Assembly (NCBI GenBank): GCA_947500035.1
Contig: CANMQP010000005.1
Coordinates: 62,001 to 126,000, forward strand
Reading direction: 5' to 3'
DNA length: 64,000 nucleotides
DNA from: an uncultured Kiloniellaceae bacterium
GTDB lineage: Bacteria; Pseudomonadota; Alphaproteobacteria; Kiloniellales; Kiloniellaceae
Shown one piece after another: positions 50,501 through 57,835 of the stretch. Position numbers and translations under genes: made by a program. Positions within the stretch are counted from its first letter, which is position 1. Each line of letters opens with the position of its first letter. The notes below the pieces were generated by a model. It saw nothing but the letters and a program-made list of their open reading frames with translations, did no database searches and was not told where the DNA came from.

Positions 50501-51538
50501 CTGAACTGCGGTGACGACCGCAGCCTTGCCCGGATCTATTCCCTGACCGGCGCTGTTTACTTCCCGCTGGGCCGGCTGGACGAGTGCCTTGAGGCCCATG
50601 AGGGCGCAATCCTCGCTGCACAGCGCAGCGGTTCGGTCCTGGATGAAGCGCGGGCGCTGAGTGGACTGGGAGACGCCTACTACCAGCGTGGCTGGTTCAA
50701 AACCGCTTACGGCTACTTCGACAAGTGCATTGATCTCTGTGAGCGGGAAAACGTCCGCGAACTGCTCTGCACGAATCTGCCCATGCGTGCGATCATCGCT
50801 TTTTATCTGCTTGATCTTGAGCGGACTGAAGAAGACGCGCTCAGGGCGGTTGAGATCGCCTTGCAGGTCAATAACTACCGCGCGGAGATGTTGGCGCATT
50901 TGGTCATCGGTCCGACGATGCTCTACATGGGAAATCCCGCGGGCTCCTATGAGCATGTTGAGCGGGCTTACCTGCTGGCACAGCAGTTGGGGTCGAGCGT
51001 ATTTGAGGGGGAAAGCCTCATGCACAAGGTGCAATCGTTGGCCAGGCTGGGGCAGACCGAAGCGATCGAGGAACGCTTGTTGGAGGCCTATCGTGTGGCT
51101 TCCAGCGCCCGGACCTACGGCGCTGCATGGATCCTCTCCGCGCTTGCCGTTGAAACCAAGGATGTGGCTCTGAGGAAATGGGCGCTGATCGAGGGTGAAG
51201 TGCTGTTGCAGGAACGCTGTGTCAGCCACAACTATCTGCACTTTTACCAGAACGCCATTGACGCCGCTTTGGATGGTGGCGACTGGGATGAAGCGGACCG
51301 TTATGCCACTGCGCTGGAGGCTTATTCGAAAAGCACCGAGCCCACGCCCTGGAGTGCCTTCTACGTGGCCCGGGGACGCGCACTTGCCGACTTCGGACGC
51401 GGTCTGCGCGACGGCGCTGAACTGGAAAGCCTGCGTGAACTGAGCGAGGATGCCGAGCGCGTCGGGCTAGTGTCCGCAATACCGCGCTTGCAGCAGGCAC
51501 TGGTCGAGGCCAACGCCCTGAGCGATGCTACGCTGTAG
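47537..51538 (+). CDS. SARP/BTAD - class III cyclase - AAA ATPase - TPR signalling protein
   Basis: A 1333-residue cytoplasmic multidomain protein. Residues about 1-90 are an OmpR/SARP-type winged helix (MRMQLLGGFRFETDDGRPIA). Residues about 90-245 are the BTAD helical domain (ALEFQRLVQDDTVDNLTHAI). Residues about 308-485 are a class III adenylate/guanylate cyclase with both metal Asp (FADLSNFT, HMGDNVMAIFG), the base-contact Lys in DKHMGD, and transition-state Asn/Arg (GESVNLAARL). Residues about 496-800 are a STAND/AAA_16 ATPase (Walker A GEAGIGKS, Walker B MILVDDIHWADD). The rest is TPR-like. AAGGA precedes the ATG. All cyclase residues seem intact, so it may both bind DNA and make a cyclic nucleotide. 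The partner genes are unknown. Confidence 0.88.
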   Translation: MPSMRMQLLGGFRFETDDGRPIAVSAKKARALLSYLSLNQGMPQSRDMLASLFWGNSGDAQARSSLRQSLMTLRKCLPSEDADALQSDSEFVTLSEAAVRVDALEFQRLVQDDTVDNLTHAIALYRGDLLQNLTVTAPEFEDWLVSEQRRYRQMALGAMERLSELLERDGQMDRAVEVASALVSHDALNEEGHRRLITLLADQGKLNDALRQYQICKDVLRKELDVAPATETEELQRKILERRRYGAKAADTEVAGPEQTAKAVSGQTEPTERPSVVHPETDGTFKGPERRRRATDLPQPDAPAAELRHVAVMFADLSNFTALSGQLWAEDMHRLLNRYFDVTDEVITQFGGTIDKHMGDNVMAIFGAPVAHSDDSERAMRAALDIRQRIAALSEEVGHELKVHVGMASGQVIASKTGSRLHRAYTVLGESVNLAARLQDLAGPSEIVVSDSFYQSVAHAVEGELMDGLLIHGIPSETRAWRLGQLRQERDESQETSFVGREIELEQFAGIARSCVQSGKGRVVYLRGEAGIGKSRLSNELQRIARREGYACHMGRLQDFGSERGRGALKNLALSLLDLPWGAQARAVDAAFEDAVLKGWLPQDARAFLYDFLDMQQPAELEPLHTTIENASRLSSKIQLLSSLIERCCLEQPVMILVDDIHWADDRTLAILAGVAAQLRDAPVILLMTSRVIEDPLDRSWRASAQGVPLTTLDLMPLSSDECTVLSRQYLDVDDAYARACIARSEGNPLFLDQLLRAYGHETRELPGSIQSIVLARLDVLSAREKHALNVASVLGQRFNLADLREVLGDAEYNCGHLTEIAILRPEGDNEFAFCHALIHEAIYGAILKSERDKMHIEASKLFEGTNAILYADHLDRAESPEAAAAILQAARHSAAKYHFGTALELASRGLERSRDRVLSYDLSLLSGFLLRVPGSVSKSVEVYERALNYADSDAEKCRAWTGMAEGLRLISKFDQALDVLAKAEEAALNCGDDRSLARIYSLTGAVYFPLGRLDECLEAHEGAILAAQRSGSVLDEARALSGLGDAYYQRGWFKTAYGYFDKCIDLCERENVRELLCTNLPMRAIIAFYLLDLERTEEDALRAVEIALQVNNYRAEMLAHLVIGPTMLYMGNPAGSYEHVERAYLLAQQLGSSVFEGESLMHKVQSLARLGQTEAIEERLLEAYRVASSARTYGAAWILSALAVETKDVALRKWALIEGEVLLQERCVSHNYLHFYQNAIDAALDGGDWDEADRYATALEAYSKSTEPTPWSAFYVARGRALADFGRGLRDGAELESLRELSEDAERVGLVSAIPRLQQALVEANALSDATL

Positions 51539-51663
51539 AGCCCGGCGCCCCCGGGAACTTGGCACTCCTGGGGAACTGGTCGTGCGGGATCTTGGTCGCG
51601 CGGCAACCTGGTATGACCGTGATGCGGCGCCCAAAGGCGCAAAAGCACATGCGGGTGGCTTTT

Positions 51664-52692
51664 TTATCCGCCGGTAACGCTCATGTGACGGCCGACGGCA
51701 GGTTGATTGTGCTCGCGGTCGATGATGAAGTCATGACCCTTCGGCTTGCGCGTGATGGCTTCGCGAATGGCAGCTTCAAGGACGGCATTGTCGTCGCTCT
51801 CGCGCAGGGGAATGCGCAGATCGGCCGCGTCTTCCTGACCAAGGCACATATAAAGCGTACCTGTGCAGGTCAGCCGGACCCGGTTGCAGCTTTCGCAGAA
51901 GTTATGGGTCAGGGGCGTGATAAAGCCGATCCGTTGCCCGGTCTCAATCACGTCAACATAGCGGGCGGGACCGCCGCTGTTGTGCGAGCTCTCGTTGAGC
52001 GTCCATTTCTGCTCGATGCTGGCGCGTAACTGGCTGAGCGGAAGGTATTGATCGACCCGCTCGACTTCGCCGATGTCGCCCATGGGCATCACCTCGATGA
52101 AGGTCAGATCAAAGCCTTCGTCGCCGCACCAGGAGATCAGCTTATCAACCTCGTCGTCATTCACGCCTTTCAGCGCGACGGTGTTGATCTTGACCTTCAG
52201 GCCGGCTTTTTTGGCGGCATCGAGGCCCATCATGACCTTGTCGAACTTGCCCCAGCGGGTGATGGCGGCAAATTTATGGGCATCCAGGGTGTCCAGGGAC
52301 ACATTGATCCGGCGCACGCCCAAATCCGCCAGTTCGTCGGCGAATCGGCTCAGTTGACTGCCGTTGGTGGTCAGCGTCAGCTCTTCCAGCTCGCCGCTTT
52401 TCAAATGCTGCGACAGCCCACGGAACAGATGCATGATATTGCGTCTCACCAGAGGCTCGCCACCGGTCAGGCGGAGCTTCTTGACGCCGAGATGAATGAA
52501 AGTCTCGCAGAGACGTTCCAGCTCTTCGAGACTCAAAACCTCGGATTTCGGCAGAAACGACATGTCTTCCGACATGCAGTAGGCACAGCGGAAATCGCAG
52601 CGGTCTGTGACGGAAACACGCAGATAGTTAATCTTGCGTTGAAAGGGATCGATCAATGGCGCCGACAAGATGAGCTCCCATGAAATACGCAT
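51664..52692 (-). CDS. moaA: GTP 3',8-cyclase (MoaA)
   Basis: A 342-residue radical SAM enzyme for the first step of molybdenum cofactor synthesis. The N-terminal 4Fe-4S/SAM motif is CDFRCAYC, followed by [13 protein letters not shown]. The C-terminal cluster motif is [13 protein letters not shown], with the final GG (SVTGG) needed by MoaA. The ATG at 52692 is possible, but a TTG 24 bases downstream (52668) has GGGAG six bases before it and matches the usual short MoaA start. No moaC or moeA is adjacent. Its neighbours fdhD and mobA and the right-edge formate dehydrogenase give it a local client. Confidence 0.95.
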   Translation of the reverse strand: MRISWELILSAPLIDPFQRKINYLRVSVTDRCDFRCAYCMSEDMSFLPKSEVLSLEELERLCETFIHLGVKKLRLTGGEPLVRRNIMHLFRGLSQHLKSGELEELTLTTNGSQLSRFADELADLGVRRINVSLDTLDAHKFAAITRWGKFDKVMMGLDAAKKAGLKVKINTVALKGVNDDEVDKLISWCGDEGFDLTFIEVMPMGDIGEVERVDQYLPLSQLRASIEQKWTLNESSHNSGGPARYVDVIETGQRIGFITPLTHNFCESCNRVRLTCTGTLYMCLGQEDAADLRIPLRESDDNAVLEAAIREAITRKPKGHDFIIDREHNQPAVGRHMSVTGG

Positions 52693-52795
52693 TTGCTGCG
52701 TTTGATGTTGGCATTTTACCGAATATTCTCAAGGAGTCTATGGCTCCCGGAGGTAGAATTCCCCAGATTTTCCGCATGGTGGGAAACTGCTGTTT

Positions 52796-53680
52796 TTAGC
52801 CGTTTGATTGCGGAACACGTCGTAAAACCTCTATTCCTTTGCCGCCTGTTTCGATACGGACTCGTTCGTCTACATCCCGCCAGGGTTCAATGGTGACGAG
52901 CATGTGGTGTCCCGAGGCGTGAACCACCCTTTCCTGGTCAAGGACAATGGCCACGTGGCCCGGCCAGTAGATCAGATCGCCGCGGCGCATGGGATAGTTG
53001 CCGTCCTCTCCGGGGATCTCGATTCCCAGCGTTTTCGCCTGCATGTAGGTGTCACGCGGGCAGGCCCGGCCGCTGCGGGCGAGCGAGACCTGCACCAGTC
53101 CCGAGCAGTCGATTCCCATATTGCCTTTGCCCCCCCAGAGATAGGGCACTTCCAGGAATCTCAGGGCTGTGGCCACGAAATCGGGCTCATGGGCATCGAT
53201 CGTCATCAGGTGGTCGGAATAGATCCATCCGCCGGTCGAGAGCAGGCTAAAGCGTTGATACTGATCAGTGACCGTCACCTGCGCAGCCATGTTGAGGGTC
53301 GCAATCGGCGGGGTTTTGATATCCGGTTCCGGATAGAGGAAGCTCCGCAGAACACTGACGCAATCGGTTGCCACAGTGACTTCGTCACGCAGAGCGGAGG
53401 TGCGAACGTAGCCGACATAGCCGTCGAATTCGCTCTGAAGCCACGAATAACCGCCGGCTTCATCGTAGACCTGCACGGTCTCTCCGGCCAGCAGCTGACT
53501 GTCTTGAGGACTGTTCGCGCTTGGATTGCGCAGTAGCGGCGCACCGCACTGCACGACCTGTGCCTGACGGCCCATCACGAACCTCCGCGCATCCACCTTA
53601 CCTTCCAGATAGCTGGCTGCGAGGTCGTCACGGTAACAATTCACCCGTGGGTCCAGTTTTGAATCTACGGCAACTGACAT
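52796..53680 (-). CDS. NlpC/P60 (C40) peptidase with SH3-like domains
   Basis: A 294-residue protein. Residues about 40-165 carry two bacterial SH3-like segments (LLAGETVQVYDEAGGYSWLQ; VGYVRTSALRD). Residues about 170-285 are the C40 cysteine peptidase, with catalytic Cys in MGIDCSGLVQVSLARSG and His in YWPGHVAIVLD, plus a third polar residue HASGHHM. Such enzymes cleave D-Glu/meso-diaminopimelate bonds in peptidoglycan or recycled muropeptides. No signal peptide is seen, which fits the cytosolic recycling type often linked to leucyl aminopeptidase genes; none is present here. Confidence 0.88.
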   Translation of the reverse strand: MSVAVDSKLDPRVNCYRDDLAASYLEGKVDARRFVMGRQAQVVQCGAPLLRNPSANSPQDSQLLAGETVQVYDEAGGYSWLQSEFDGYVGYVRTSALRDEVTVATDCVSVLRSFLYPEPDIKTPPIATLNMAAQVTVTDQYQRFSLLSTGGWIYSDHLMTIDAHEPDFVATALRFLEVPYLWGGKGNMGIDCSGLVQVSLARSGRACPRDTYMQAKTLGIEIPGEDGNYPMRRGDLIYWPGHVAIVLDQERVVHASGHHMLVTIEPWRDVDERVRIETGGKGIEVLRRVPQSNG

Positions 53681-54076
53681 GAGGCACTTTTTTTCTTGAG
53701 CACGATCGTTCCTGACCTAAAACAGCGAAATTCGCAAAGCCTTGTCTACCTGCACAATAAGGAGCCTGCGCCACGTTTTCACTGATTTAGCTCAAACGAT
53801 CAGACTCTGTTTGCCTCAATATTTCGCTAATTTTACCGTTTTCTCCAATAGCTGTAATGAAAAAATCGCTCTGCTGTTCGATTGTATTTTTCTATTAAAC
53901 TGACGAGTACCGCGGGTTCTTGGCCTTTAGGACGCTTATCTGTGATTTAACTTGTGGCTGCAGCCTTGCCTTGTGCGGGTGCGGATGTCTGTGATCTCAT
54001 TGCGCAATCCCGGTCAGGCACCCATTTGTGTCACCGGGCCGGGATCAAACAAGACTTGATGGAAGTAAGGTTCTGA
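53681..54076. other. Intergenic region between the C40 peptidase and fdhD
   Basis: About 400 bases. The left part is AT-rich and presumably holds both divergent promoters. A strong hairpin lies at 54009-54038. I see no gene and no recognisable molybdenum cofactor riboswitch. Confidence 0.45.
54009..54038 (+). promoter_or_regulatory. Stem-loop in the fdhD leader
   Basis: CCCGGT (54009-54014) pairs with ACCGGG (54033-54038), and GGCAC pairs inward with GTGTC around a CCATTT loop, with a two-base bulge. The hairpin ends 38 bases before the fdhD ATG and has no T run. It could influence translation or RNA stability. Confidence 0.45.
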
Positions 54077-55093
54077 ATGAGCAGTCAATCCTCGAAAGAT
54101 GCGAACGAGGCAGTCCCTGTGACACCAGCGGGGAATGGGGCCTCAGCCGGGCATGCGGCGACAGTCGGCAGCGCTGCGCGAGGGCGTGCGAAGCTTAAGG
54201 ATCCGGAACTTCTCAGCGAGTTTCTGGTGCGGCCGGATCCGGCTGACCCACGCCTGACCGAGCGGATCTCCGGGATCGACCAGGATGGCACGGCGATTGA
54301 AACAGCGGTCGTGGTGGAGCGCCCCTTGACCCTTTATCTGAATGGTCAGGAAATCGTCACCATGATGACGATCAACGACTATCCGGACTATCTGGCGGTT
54401 GGCTACCTGCTGAATCAGAACATGCTGCGCCCGGACGATGTCATCACGGACATCGATTACGACGAGGAGCTGGAGTTGGTCGTGGTCCGTACCGAGCGGG
54501 AAACCGACTACGAGGAAAAGCTCAAAAAGAAGACCCGGACTTCGGGTTGCGCGCAGGGCACGGTTTTCGGCGACCTGATGGAGAAGTTTGAGGACATCGA
54601 GCTCTCGGCCGACGCTCTCTTAAAGACATCATGGCTCAACAGCCTGAACCGCAAGATTAATTCCGCGCCCAGCCTCTATCTTGAGGCCGGCGCCATTCAC
54701 GGCTGTGCCCTCTGTGTCAAAGACCGTCCTTTGCTCTACATGGAGGACGTGGGCCGGCATAACGCCGTTGATAAGATCGCGGGCTATATGTTTCTGAAGG
54801 GCATCGCGCCGGAGGATAAAATCTTCTATACGACGGGACGTTTGACCTCGGAGATGGTCATCAAGACCGTGCAGATGGGCATACCGATCCTGGTTTCACG
54901 CTCCGGCTTCACGGCTTGGGGCGTGGACCTGGCGCGCCAGGCCGGTCTCACTCTGATCGGCCGCTCCAAGGGCAAGCGCTTCCTGGCCCTCTCGGGTCTG
55001 GACCGGATCGAGCACGACTTCGATGCCTCGACCGCCGGTGAGGAAGATAAACGCCATCAGCGCAAGTCGAGCCGCAGCCATGACGAGTCCTGA
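54077..55093 (+). CDS. fdhD: Formate dehydrogenase accessory sulfurtransferase FdhD
   Basis: A 338-residue cytoplasmic protein that passes sulfur from IscS to the molybdenum cofactor of formate dehydrogenase. Family blocks: ERPLTLYLNGQEIVTMM, DYPDYLAVGYLLNQNM, MEDVGRHNAVDKIAGYM and TTGRLTSEMVIKTVQMGIP. The usual CxxC of the active loop is C158-A-Q-G here, so only the first Cys remains. A CxxC (C210-A-L-C213) appears in HGCALCVKD, where E. coli has hydrophobic residues. A ~40-residue Ala/Gly-rich N-terminal extension precedes the fold. The 3' end overlaps mobA by 14 bases. Confidence 0.92.
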   Translation: MSSQSSKDANEAVPVTPAGNGASAGHAATVGSAARGRAKLKDPELLSEFLVRPDPADPRLTERISGIDQDGTAIETAVVVERPLTLYLNGQEIVTMMTINDYPDYLAVGYLLNQNMLRPDDVITDIDYDEELELVVVRTERETDYEEKLKKKTRTSGCAQGTVFGDLMEKFEDIELSADALLKTSWLNSLNRKINSAPSLYLEAGAIHGCALCVKDRPLLYMEDVGRHNAVDKIAGYMFLKGIAPEDKIFYTTGRLTSEMVIKTVQMGIPILVSRSGFTAWGVDLARQAGLTLIGRSKGKRFLALSGLDRIEHDFDASTAGEEDKRHQRKSSRSHDES

Positions 55094-55739
55094 GGCTTTG
55101 AAACAGGATGTTCCTGCCGTGGCCGGCGTGATTCTGGCGGGCGGTCAATCGCGCCGTATGGGGGGAGGCGACAAATGTCTGAGACCGCTCGGCGGCAGGC
55201 CTATTCTGGCGCAGATCATTGAGCGGGCCGCTCCCCAGGTCGGCCCTTTGGTTTTGAACGCAAATGGCGACCCCGCACGCTTTGCGGACTACAAATTGCC
55301 TGTCGCGGCTGACGTGATCGAGGGTTTCGCGGGCCCGCTGGCAGGAATCCTCACCGGAATGGATTGGGTTGCCGACCGGGCGCCGGAGGCGGAGTGGATG
55401 GCGAGCTTCGCAAGCGATGCGCCCTTTTTCCCAAGGGATATGGTCGCGGTAATGCTTTTAGCTGCCGAAAGGGCAGGGGCCAATCTCGTCTGCGCCCAAT
55501 CAAATGGTCGCAATCACCCGGTCTTTGGTCTCTGGTCGATGGCGCTGCGTGAAGATCTGCGTCAGGCCGTGGTGGAGGAGGGTTTGCGCAAGGTGGATAT
55601 CTGGACGGCACGGCATAAGCTCGTGTCCGTCGGCTTTGAGCCTGTGAAAACGGACGCCGGAGCGCTTGATCCTTTCTTCAATACCAACCGTCCCGATGAC
55701 CTGCTCGAGGCAGAGGCTTTCGCGGGGGCTGAGTTGTAA
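55080..55739 (+). CDS. mobA: Molybdenum cofactor guanylyltransferase
   Basis: A 219-residue enzyme joining GMP to molybdopterin to give the MGD cofactor needed by formate dehydrogenase. The nucleotide-binding motif is GVILAGGQSRRMGGGDKCLR. Other family blocks are DVIEGFAGPLAGILTGMDW with FASDAPFFPRDMV, and HPVFGLWSMALREDLRQAV. The ATG at 55080 lies inside the fdhD end, so translation is coupled. Together, fdhD and mobA form a two-gene formate dehydrogenase maturation unit. Confidence 0.93.
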   Translation: MTSPEALKQDVPAVAGVILAGGQSRRMGGGDKCLRPLGGRPILAQIIERAAPQVGPLVLNANGDPARFADYKLPVAADVIEGFAGPLAGILTGMDWVADRAPEAEWMASFASDAPFFPRDMVAVMLLAAERAGANLVCAQSNGRNHPVFGLWSMALREDLRQAVVEEGLRKVDIWTARHKLVSVGFEPVKTDAGALDPFFNTNRPDDLLEAEAFAGAEL

Positions 55740-55777
55740 AGCGTCTTGATCGCTCTGCGACAAAGCGGGCTTGCCGA

Positions 55778-56413
55778 TCAACTCACCCGGTACACGAAGA
55801 AAATTACACGCAGATGCGGTTCGCCAATGGTGTAGGCGCGCACGGCCTTGGTCTGCTCGATCAGTTTCCATTTGCCGCTGTCCGCGAGGCTATCCTGCAT
55901 TTCCTTGAAGCCTTGCTCCCAATAGATGTCATCGCGGACACTGAAGATCATGTGGCCGCCCGGTCGGGTGATCCGGAGTAACTCGTCGAAGCTCGACGCC
56001 GGCGCATGGCCTTCGGTAAAGACACCGGTTGAAATCACGCCGTCGAACCGCTGGTCGTCGAAGGCCAGCGCGCCGCCGAGCTTCATTTGCATCAGATCCC
56101 GATAGGCTTCGGTTTTCGCCGCCTGATCGAGCATTTCCCGGGAGAGATCGATGCCTGTCAGATTGCGGTAACCAAGCACGGCCAGACTCTCGCCACCGAA
56201 GCCCGTACCCGCACCGGCGTCCAGAATTTCGGCCTCTGTCGAAGGGATGTGCCGGGCGACGAACCCTGTAAGCAGAAAGGGCAGGCGGTAACCGCTGCCG
56301 GCGGTGTCGGCGTCGTAACTGGCGGACCACTTGTCGTATTCGGCTTCCAGTGCGGCTTCGCCACCGGTCTCGTAAATGCTTGCAAGCGGGTTGTCGGACT
56401 CTTTTCCGGTCAT
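55778..56413 (-). CDS. Class I SAM-dependent methyltransferase
   Basis: A 211-residue cytoplasmic methyltransferase of the Methyltransf_11/25 type. Motif I is ILDAGAGTGFGGESLA, followed by NLTGIDLSREMLDQA (motif II region) and FDGVISTGVFTEGH with LLRITRPGGHMIFSV. A leading segment with YDKWSASYD is common to small-molecule methyltransferases of this group (Williams-Beuren-like). The substrate is unknown. It is convergent with mobA and lies downstream of the broken GNAT gene on the same strand. Confidence 0.85.
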   Translation of the reverse strand: MTGKESDNPLASIYETGGEAALEAEYDKWSASYDADTAGSGYRLPFLLTGFVARHIPSTEAEILDAGAGTGFGGESLAVLGYRNLTGIDLSREMLDQAAKTEAYRDLMQMKLGGALAFDDQRFDGVISTGVFTEGHAPASSFDELLRITRPGGHMIFSVRDDIYWEQGFKEMQDSLADSGKWKLIEQTKAVRAYTIGEPHLRVIFFVYRVS

Positions 56414-56458
56414 CAGCGCGACCTTTCATCGAGGTTTTAGCTTACCAAGAGTGGTATC

Positions 56459-56986
56459 TCACGGAACAGAGGACAGGTCCAATTCCATGAACTGCATCAC
56501 GTCCCGCAGTTCCGGCGGACAGTCATAGTAGGGTTCGATCCGGCGAAATCCGAGGGAACTGTACAGCGCTTGGGTCTCATGATGCCGAATGCCGGTATCC
56601 AGGCGCAGGGTCTGATACCCCCAGTGCCTGGGCGTCCGAAATAAGCCGGCGGCAGAGCTGCCGGGCGATGCCGTGCCCGCGATAGTCGGGATCAACAAAC
56701 AGCCGCTTCATCTCGCAGACCCCGGGCTGCAGTCCCTGCAGCATGATGCAGCCCGCCGGCTGGGGCCGTCCAAACATGCCAAGAGCATAAAACCTGTAGG
56801 GCGGCGCGCGTGCAGGAGGTGGAGGCGTCCCATGAGGCCTTCCCAGCGCGCAGGGGCGTAAAAGGCATCATTTTCCCAGTCATGCTCGGGGTAGCGCGCG
56901 CAGAGCCAGGCCCGAAAGTCCCGGCAGAGCGCGATCACCGCATCGAGAGCCGCCGACTGGCTTTTGGATTTGCGACTGCTCACCAT
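56459..56986 (-). pseudogene. GNAT-family acetyltransferase gene with two compensating frameshifts
   Basis: Three pieces together give a complete GNAT domain of about 175 residues. The first is MVSSRKSKSQSAALDAV through HLLHAR. The second, in another frame, includes CIMLQGLQPGVCEMKRLF followed by VDPDYRGHGIARQLCRRL, the acetyl-CoA loop. The third, back in the first frame, is YQTLRLDTG through LYSSLGFRRIEPYYDCP. The first shift is near 56799-56801 (one base missing by the GGG run on the plus strand). The second is at the C5 run 56618-56622, where one C fewer would restore A-L-G-Y-Q-T. Either the gene is broken or there are two homopolymer sequencing errors. Confidence 0.75.
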
Positions 56987-57256
56987 TTCTCCAGGTTAGA
57001 CCAGCCAAGGCCGGGGTTCGAGCTTGACGCTCGAGAGGCCTGGTGTTTTGCGCCCGGGAGAGAGCTATGCGCAGCTGAATTTATTTTTGACTTGTTCGCT
57101 TTAAAATCAAAGATTAACGCCTTGTTAACTAACGAAAATACGAAATTGCGCCGTTTTCTCTCGAGCTATGCAGGCGCCGCAATACTGCAATGCACCATTG
57201 CATGCGAATTCATCTTGAAAACGCAATAGAAAAGAAAGAAATAGGCTTCAGTGTGC

Positions 57257-57278
57257 AACTGCGAAAACGCAGTTTTTT
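57257..57278 (+). terminator. Terminator-like hairpin in the DUF1127 leader
   Basis: AACTGCG (57257-57263) and CGCAGTT (57268-57274) pair around AAAA and run directly into six T's. It ends 15 bases before the DUF1127 ATG and only about 3 bases before its ribosome site. It could end a small upstream RNA or attenuate the gene. Confidence 0.7.
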
Positions 57279-57292
57279 ATGGAGTAGAAACA

Positions 57293-57526
57293 ATGACTGA
57301 GACCTTTGGCCTGCGCGGCCTGATCAACGCCTACATCATCGACCCGCTGTGGCGTCTGCAGAAGCGCAACGAACTGCGTCGTGACATGGAAGCTATGGAC
57401 TCCCGTGCCCTGAACGACATCGGCATTTCGCGTGCGGATATCTCCCGGATCGTCAACGAAGCCTATCCCGCTGGTGCAACGCGCACTGGTCGTCGGGTTT
57501 CTGTTTCCGGTGCCCACGCTGCATAA
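57293..57526 (+). CDS. DUF1127 domain protein
   Basis: A 77-residue basic protein. The DUF1127 core is RRDMEAMDSRALNDIGISRA, preceded by a hydrophobic/aromatic N-terminal part (LINAYIIDPLWRLQ). The ATG at 57293 with GGAG upstream is chosen over an earlier in-frame ATG at 57251 that would read through the terminator hairpin. Known: small DUF1127 proteins of Alphaproteobacteria (such as CcaF1 of Rhodobacter) bind RNA and influence stress responses and phosphate or carbon metabolism. A hairpin and a 33-residue ORF follow. Confidence 0.88.
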   Translation: MTETFGLRGLINAYIIDPLWRLQKRNELRRDMEAMDSRALNDIGISRADISRIVNEAYPAGATRTGRRVSVSGAHAA

Positions 57527-57543
57527 CTGCAGCCCGGCTTTGG

Positions 57544-57571
57544 AACGGCGGCGCCAGTTGGGCGCGCCGTT
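57544..57571 (+). promoter_or_regulatory. Intercistronic hairpin after DUF1127
   Basis: AACGGC pairs with GCCGTT and an inner GC-rich stem continues around AGTTG, with one bulge. No T run follows, so it may be a processing or stability element between DUF1127 and the next small ORF. Confidence 0.45.
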
Positions 57572-57592
57572 CGGTGGCAGGAGGAGATAACT

Positions 57593-57694
57593 ATGTTCGG
57601 TTCTGATGATTCTGGGGGTGTCGTGACCCGCACCGGCCTCGGCTATGTTGCCGCACTGGTGATCGTGGGTTTGCTTGTCACCGCATTTGCCTGA
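57593..57694 (+). CDS. Putative 33-residue membrane peptide
   Basis: A short frame with a very strong ribosome site (AGGAGGAGATAACT just upstream of the ATG). It starts MFGSDDSGGVVTRTG and continues into a hydrophobic helix (YVAALVIVGLLVTAFA) that ends the protein. It lies 66 bases after DUF1127 and before a strong terminator, so the two are probably co-transcribed. The single-helix form is that of small regulatory membrane proteins. I know no family for it. Confidence 0.6.
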   Translation: MFGSDDSGGVVTRTGLGYVAALVIVGLLVTAFA

Positions 57695-57794
57695 TGGTGG
57701 ATGGCAATCGACGTAGGTCGAGGCATCTGCCAAACAGGCTCTCGCCTGATGGTGAGACAAGACGAAAGCCCGCACAGCGCGGGGACTTCGGAAG

Positions 57795-57829
57795 AAACCG
57801 GCACTGGATCTGATCCGTGCCGGTTTTTT
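57795..57829 (+). terminator. Intrinsic terminator after the DUF1127 unit
   Basis: AAACCGGCAC (57795-57804) pairs with GTGCCGGTTT (57817-57826), with GGATC/GATCC inside, followed by a T run to 57829. It separates the DUF1127 unit from the convergent LysR gene. Confidence 0.9.
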
Positions 57830-57835
57830 GATTCT

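Noticed and set aside
51664-52795. Molybdenum cofactor riboswitch upstream of moaA
   Set aside because: The upstream gap is only about 100 bases and shows no extended multi-stem structure.
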